Part shown: positions 7,243 to 10,362 of the stretch, one piece after another
Layout of the letters: each line of letters opens with the position of its first letter
Position numbering within the stretch: position 1 is the stretch's first letter
Origin: an uncultured Oscillospiraceae bacterium
Lineage (GTDB): Bacteria; Bacillota_A; Clostridia; Oscillospirales; Oscillospiraceae
DNA length: 10,362 nt
NCBI GenBank assembly: GCA_944387755.1
Contig: CALXGC010000072.1
Span: forward strand, 1-10,362
Reading direction: 5' to 3'
Program-made: the position numbers and the translations under genes
Notes under the pieces: model-generated
What the model was told of the DNA's origin: nothing
Databases searched by the model: none
Seen by the model: only the letters and a program-made list of their open reading frames with translations

Positions 7243-7833
7243 TCAAATGGTCAGGTCCTGGTCTTCTTTCAGCTCCGCCGCCTGCCGGAACAGGGCGGAC
7301 ATGACCAGAAACAGCAGCCCGCCCATAAAGAAGGCCGGAATGGCCAGCGCGTTGTAGGTAAACAGAGGCGCTAAATTCTTCAGCGCGCACACCTGCCACA
7401 AAAACCGGACCAGCGCGGCGGCGCTGACTCCCCAGCAGCACAGCGCCGCCCGCCGCAGCGCTCTGGCATTGGACATCTGAAAGGGGTTTTTTGCCAAAAT
7501 TGTGGCCAGCACCCCCTTCGCCTGCCGCAGAATCCCGGCGGTGCACAGGCCGCAGGCCAGCAAAAACAGGCTTCCGCCCAGATGAAGCAGCTCCGGCTCC
7601 ATCCATACAAACACCCAGCTCAGCAGCACGCCAACCACCGCGGCCATCACAATGTCGTCCTCCCCGTGGTGGACAATGCTGCCTGCAAATTCCCGCGTGC
7701 CCTCCAGCAGGCTGTGGGGGTCGTAATACAGCAGGCCGGGGAGCAGCGCCAGCGCGGCGATATTGACCCACAGCGCCGCCGTCACCAGGACATTCAGAAG
7801 CCGGGCCAGCTTTTGCACTTTCGTCTGTTCCAT
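7243..7833 (-). CDS. DUF2975 family membrane protein
   Basis: A 196-residue integral membrane protein with about four to five hydrophobic segments (roughly 12-35, 62-78, 84-102, 130-150 and 160-182). Family landmarks are the ILAKNPFQMSNARALRRAALCCW region at 112-134, with NPF at 116-118, and the C-terminal FRQAAELKEDQDLTI. The start is ATG 7833, with AAGGAGGG about 8 nt upstream; an in-frame ATG at 7851 is rejected because the ribosome binding site lies inside that extension and the predicted transcript begins near there. It is the first gene of the cassette, followed after 14 nt by the YozG-like regulator. The molecular role of DUF2975 is not established; the gene pairing suggests it works with, or is controlled by, the regulator. 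Confidence 0.93.
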   Translation of the reverse strand: MEQTKVQKLARLLNVLVTAALWVNIAALALLPGLLYYDPHSLLEGTREFAGSIVHHGEDDIVMAAVVGVLLSWVFVWMEPELLHLGGSLFLLACGLCTAGILRQAKGVLATILAKNPFQMSNARALRRAALCCWGVSAAALVRFLWQVCALKNLAPLFTYNALAIPAFFMGGLLFLVMSALFRQAAELKEDQDLTI

Positions 7834-7861
7834 GGAAAATCCCTCCTTCATTCTTACCGGA

Positions 7862-7890
7862 AGGATATCACACACTATATTGATTGTCAA
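7862..7890 (-). promoter_or_regulatory. Promoter of the DUF2975/regulator cassette
   Basis: On the minus strand a perfect -35 TTGACA (7890-7885) is followed after 17 nt by TATCCT (7867-7862), with TGA directly upstream of the -10 (extended -10). Transcription would begin near 7855, giving a leader of about 22 nt with the AAGGAGGG site of the DUF2975 gene. The region is strikingly AT-rich for this window. Confidence 0.75.
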
Positions 7891-7913
7891 TGTATTTTTA
7901 TTGTTTTTCGATA
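7878..7913 (-). promoter_or_regulatory. Candidate tandem operator for the YozG-like regulator
   Basis: Two 15-bp boxes share the form yATyG-N5-CAATA on the minus strand: TATCGAAAAACAATA at 7913-7899 and CATTGACAATCAATA at 7892-7878. Both are imperfect inverted repeats, and they start exactly 21 bp apart, two turns of the helix. The second box covers the -35 hexamer, the usual place for a repressor. The regulator encoded two genes downstream is the obvious candidate ligand (inference). Confidence 0.5.
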
Positions 7914-7927
7914 AACTAATAGAGCTA

Positions 7928-7952
7928 CAGGGGACCGGCACGGCGGCCCCTG
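7928..7952 (-). terminator. Possible weak terminator after the YgjP-like gene
   Basis: Just after the metallopeptidase stop codon, CAGGGG-CCG and CGG-T-CCCCTG can pair as a 9-bp stem with one bulged T and a 6-nt loop. The following minus-strand bases (TAGCTCTATTAG) contain no real T-run, so it may be only a hairpin or a Rho-dependent site. Its position between a finished unit and a new promoter fits a terminator. Confidence 0.35.
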
Positions 7953-7960
7953 GGTCTCTC

Positions 7961-8521
7961 TCACTGTACCAGCGCCTGGGCGTACCGCTTCAGCGCCTGC
8001 CGGCGCTGCCGCCAGTCGGGCATTCTTTTGTCCATGGCGGCGTAGAAGCCGGGACCGTGGTCCGGGTGGAGGAAGTGGACCAGCTCGTGGAGGGCCACAT
8101 AGTCCCGCAAAGACGCCGGGCAGCGGGCCAGGGCGGTGTTCAGGGTGATATACCCCTGCCGGTAGTGGCAGTTGCCCCACTGGCTCCTCATTTTCCGCAG
8201 CTTAATCTGGGGAAAGGGCGCCGCTCCAGCCACCAGGGGATAGACCCGCTCCACCGCCTCCCGCAGCAGCTTCACGCACGCGCTCCGGTCCGGCTCCGGA
8301 GGCAGCGCCGGGGGCTCCGGCCGCTGGGAGAGGCGGCGGAAAATCCAGCCGCTTTTCTCCGCCACAAAGGCGTCCGCCCGCGCCGGAGAACACCCCATGG
8401 GGACGGACAAAAACACGCCGCCCCGGCAGTCCAGGCGGAGATTCAGATTTTTGACCCGCTTCCACGCCAGCCGGTAAGTGACCGGCCCCTCCGGCGTCAT
8501 AACCGTCCGTTCCTGCTCCAT
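7961..8521 (-). CDS. YgjP-like zinc metallopeptidase (M48-related)
   Basis: A 186-residue protein of the YgjP/WLM-type family of putative zinc metallopeptidases (gluzincin fold, related to SprT and M48). The N-terminal half holds the family's VTYRLAWKRVKNLNLRL strand region (14-30). KLRKMRSQWGNC at 107-118 corresponds to the family's RWGSC motif. The zinc site HELVH is at 145-149 with E146 as the expected catalytic base, and H155 in HPDHGPGF is the likely third ligand. No signal peptide or membrane segment is seen, so it is likely cytoplasmic. Substrates are unknown for the family. The ATG at 8521 is 4 nt after the stop codon of the PARG-like gene and has no good ribosome binding site, pointing to translational coupling. 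ATG 8500 (AGGAA 6 nt upstream) is an alternative start that would lose seven residues. Confidence 0.9.
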   Translation of the reverse strand: MEQERTVMTPEGPVTYRLAWKRVKNLNLRLDCRGGVFLSVPMGCSPARADAFVAEKSGWIFRRLSQRPEPPALPPEPDRSACVKLLREAVERVYPLVAGAAPFPQIKLRKMRSQWGNCHYRQGYITLNTALARCPASLRDYVALHELVHFLHPDHGPGFYAAMDKRMPDWRQRRQALKRYAQALVQ

Positions 8522-8525
8522 TGTG

Positions 8526-9368
8526 TCAAATACAGCCCAGCATACGTTCAAACACCCGGTAGTTGGAGTCGTCCCGCGGCGGGCAGTACACCGCAAACTC
8601 GATGGCCTGAAAGAACGGGCGGTATGCCTGGACGGCTGTTTTCATGGCCTCCGCCACAATTTCCGGCGGATTCCGGAAGGCTCCGCAGCCGAATGCGCCG
8701 AGGATGACAACCTCGTTTCCTTCCGCCGCCGCAATGCTCAGAATCCGGCGCACGCGCTTCTCGTGGAGCTGCCGCAGCGCCTGCTTTCCAATTTGGACGC
8801 CCTGCTCTCCGTCCCCCTCGTTCATCCGATTGCCGGGGCGCTCCCGGAGATTGGGGGCCGCGCAGGTCAGCACGTTGACCGTGTACCAGCTCTCCGGCGG
8901 CAGAGTCTGCGGGACGGCGGCGTCTGTCTTGAAGACCGTCACCCCTGGGGTATAAATACAGTCGTCATTGTGCAGCGGATTTTTCTGGGCGCGGTGGGGG
9001 GCGTAAAACCCTTCCCACATACGTCTCTCAACCAAGCTGAAATACAGGGACGAACAGCGGCAAATTGCCTCCTCCTGGGCGGAGGAGCCCTGCGCCACTC
9101 CGCCTCCGGGATTTGTGGCGGAGGCAAAATTCAGCACGCAGACTTTTCGGCCGGGATAGGCGGAGGCGGCCTCCAGGGTACGCTTCTTACTGACCGCCGC
9201 CTGCGCCGGGCGCATATACCGGCGGGCCGGCCTCCACGTCTCTTCCTCCGATTCCAGGATCAGCTTCTGCGCCGCGTTTGCCGCGGCAATGGCCTGTATC
9301 AGCCTGGGATTGCTTCTGCACTGCCGCTGTGTGTCCTCAAAAACCTTTCTATTTTCTTCGCGGCCCAT
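8526..9368 (-). CDS. Bacterial-type poly(ADP-ribose) glycohydrolase-like protein (TIGR02452 family)
   Basis: A 280-residue protein with the macrodomain fold of microbial PARG. The signature is intact: NFASATNPGGGVAQGSSAQEE at 80-100, that is the GGG loop at 88-90 and the catalytic QEE triad at 98-100. The later ILGAFGCGAFRNPP segment (222-235) forms the second phosphate-binding region. Family enzymes release ADP-ribose from ADP-ribosylated targets, so hydrolysis of ADP-ribose linkages is the expected reaction (family knowledge). The N-terminal helical region (1-70) is normal for the family, and the length is typical. No signal peptide is seen. The start at 9368 has GGGAGGAG 8 nt upstream. It is followed after 4 nt by the YgjP-like metallopeptidase. 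The gene begins only 33 nt after the tsf terminator, and I see no convincing promoter in that gap. No ADP-ribosyltransferase is encoded in this window. Confidence 0.94.
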   Translation of the reverse strand: MGREENRKVFEDTQRQCRSNPRLIQAIAAANAAQKLILESEEETWRPARRYMRPAQAAVSKKRTLEAASAYPGRKVCVLNFASATNPGGGVAQGSSAQEEAICRCSSLYFSLVERRMWEGFYAPHRAQKNPLHNDDCIYTPGVTVFKTDAAVPQTLPPESWYTVNVLTCAAPNLRERPGNRMNEGDGEQGVQIGKQALRQLHEKRVRRILSIAAAEGNEVVILGAFGCGAFRNPPEIVAEAMKTAVQAYRPFFQAIEFAVYCPPRDDSNYRVFERMLGCI

Positions 9369-9401
9369 CGTTTTTTCTCCTCCCGTCGTTTGAGTGTGGA
9401 A

Positions 9402-9438
9402 TAAAAAGAGTCCGGGGAAATGAATTTCCTCGGACTCT
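9402..9438 (-). terminator. Intrinsic terminator of tsf
   Basis: On the minus strand AGAGTCCG (9438-9431) pairs perfectly with CGGACTCT (9414-9407); inside it, after one A-C mismatch, GGAAAT pairs with ATTTCC around a 2-nt centre. The stem runs into TTTTTA (9407-9402). This is a strong Rho-independent terminator, about 40 nt after the tsf stop codon. Confidence 0.92.
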
Positions 9439-9479
9439 CAGGGACATGCGCCTATTTCGCGGGGACAGGCGCGGCAAAC

Positions 9480-10362
9480 TCAGTGGATCATGCTGGCCAC
9501 TTCGGCGGCGAAGTCCTCTTCCTTCTTCTCGATGCCCTCGCCGGTCTGGAAGCGGGTGAAGGCCTTGACGGAGATGGAACCGCCGAGCTGCTTAGCCACC
9601 TGGGCGATATACTCCTCCACGGAGATCTTGTTCTCCTTCACGAAGGCCTGCTGGAGCAGGCAGTTCTCCTCGTAGTACTTGCCGATGCGGCCCATGACCA
9701 TCTTCTCAATGATGTTCGCGGGCTTCTTGGCGTTCTTGGGGTCCTCCTTGGCCTGGATCATCAGGATTTCCTTCTCCTTGTCCAGGGTGGACTGGTCCAC
9801 GTCGGACTTGTCCAGGTAGGCGGGGTTCATAGCCGCAATCTGCATGGCGATGTCCTTGCCCAGCTCCGTGACCTTACCGGCCTCGATGCCCTCCACGGCC
9901 AGGTTCACCAGCACGCCGATCTTGCCGCCCATGTGGATATAGGGCACGTTCACGCCGTCGGCATAGCGGACAAAGCGGCGGATCTGGATGTTCTCGCCGA
10001 TGGCCAGCACCTTGTCGGCGGTGACGTCGGCCACGGTGCGGTCGGTGCCGGGGTAGGTGGCGGCCTTCAGGGCCTCCACGTCGGCGGGATTGTCGTTGGC
10101 CACGATGTTGGCCAGATCCTTCACGAAGCCCTGGAACACCTCGTTCTTGGCCACGAAGTCGGTCTGGGAGTTGACCTCGATCACCACACCCACGCCGTTG
10201 TCGGCCACGATGGCGTAGGACACGCCCTCGGCGGCGACCTTGCCGGCCTTCTTGGTCTGGGCAGCCAGACCCTTCTCACGCAGCCACTCGATGGCCTTGT
10301 CAAAATCGCCCTCGGCCTCGGTGAGGGCCTTCTTGCAGTCCATCATGCCCACGCCGGTCATC
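9480..10362 (-). CDS. tsf: Translation elongation factor Ts, 5' end beyond the window
   Basis: EF-Ts is the guanine nucleotide exchange factor that recycles EF-Tu from its GDP form during translation. The visible 293 residues start at MTGVGMMDCKKAL, the conserved N-terminal UBA-like segment that normally begins around residue 14, so the first dozen or so codons and the true start lie off the right edge; the leading ATG is an internal methionine. The core signature TDFVAKNEVF is at visible residues 67-76, followed by the two exchange subdomains and a coiled-coil-bearing region (KEKEILMIQAKEDPKN). The C-terminus (FAAEVASMIH) is complete. Lysine is almost always AAG, the sharp codon bias expected of a highly expressed gene and stronger than in its neighbours. 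tsf usually follows rpsB, which would lie just outside the window. Confidence 0.98.
   Translation of the reverse strand, partial: MTGVGMMDCKKALTEAEGDFDKAIEWLREKGLAAQTKKAGKVAAEGVSYAIVADNGVGVVIEVNSQTDFVAKNEVFQGFVKDLANIVANDNPADVEALKAATYPGTDRTVADVTADKVLAIGENIQIRRFVRYADGVNVPYIHMGGKIGVLVNLAVEGIEAGKVTELGKDIAMQIAAMNPAYLDKSDVDQSTLDKEKEILMIQAKEDPKNAKKPANIIEKMVMGRIGKYYEENCLLQQAFVKENKISVEEYIAQVAKQLGGSISVKAFTRFQTGEGIEKKEEDFAAEVASMIH

Noticed and set aside
7763..8707. A plus-strand frame starting near the DUF2975 promoter and crossing the YgjP-like gene
   Set aside because: Its right part is antisense to the conserved HELVH and RWGSC-like motifs, and the encoded protein has shadow composition.

Overview
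The window looks like a chromosomal segment of a GC-rich, low-GC-phylum (Firmicutes/Clostridia) gut bacterium, most likely an Oscillospiraceae relative (the Flavonifractor/Lawsonibacter/Oscillibacter neighbourhood). This rests on strong AGGAGG ribosome binding sites combined with high GC, a clostridial-style EF-Ts, BspA-type leucine-rich repeats, the DUF2975 plus YozG-like regulator pair, and a CCTCCCCC-type intergenic hairpin repeat. The genus is an inference that I cannot confirm without a search. No rRNA, tRNA, CRISPR array, transposase or phage gene is visible.

All nine genes are on the minus strand, so transcription runs from the right edge to the left. From right to left: the 3' part of tsf (elongation factor Ts), closed by a clear intrinsic terminator; a two-gene unit with a bacterial-type poly(ADP-ribose) glycohydrolase-like protein (TIGR02452 family) and a YgjP-like zinc metallopeptidase only 4 nt apart; an AT-rich promoter/operator region followed by a compact membrane/regulator cassette (DUF2975 protein, YozG-like XRE regulator, and a 143-residue membrane protein whose start overlaps the regulator's end); a membrane-anchored calcineurin-like phosphoesterase; a consensus extended -10 promoter; comEC (DNA uptake channel with a metallo-beta-lactamase domain); and, 32 nt downstream of it, a large protein joining BspA-type leucine-rich repeats to a DUF4132 region. 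The left 142 bases are noncoding and hold a perfect hairpin and two copies of a 30-nt GC-rich repeat.

Functionally this is a mixture of housekeeping (tsf), envelope and DNA-uptake functions (comEC, phosphoesterase), a probable self-regulated membrane cassette and two poorly understood soluble proteins. I see no clearly new multi-gene defence or metabolic system. The most interesting signals are (i) the leucine-rich repeat array, where two adjacent repeats differ mainly by amino-acid changes at one three-residue site while framework differences are largely silent, (ii) two look-alike 15-bp boxes exactly 21 bp apart over the promoter of the DUF2975/regulator cassette, and (iii) the placement of the LRR-DUF4132 gene behind comEC.
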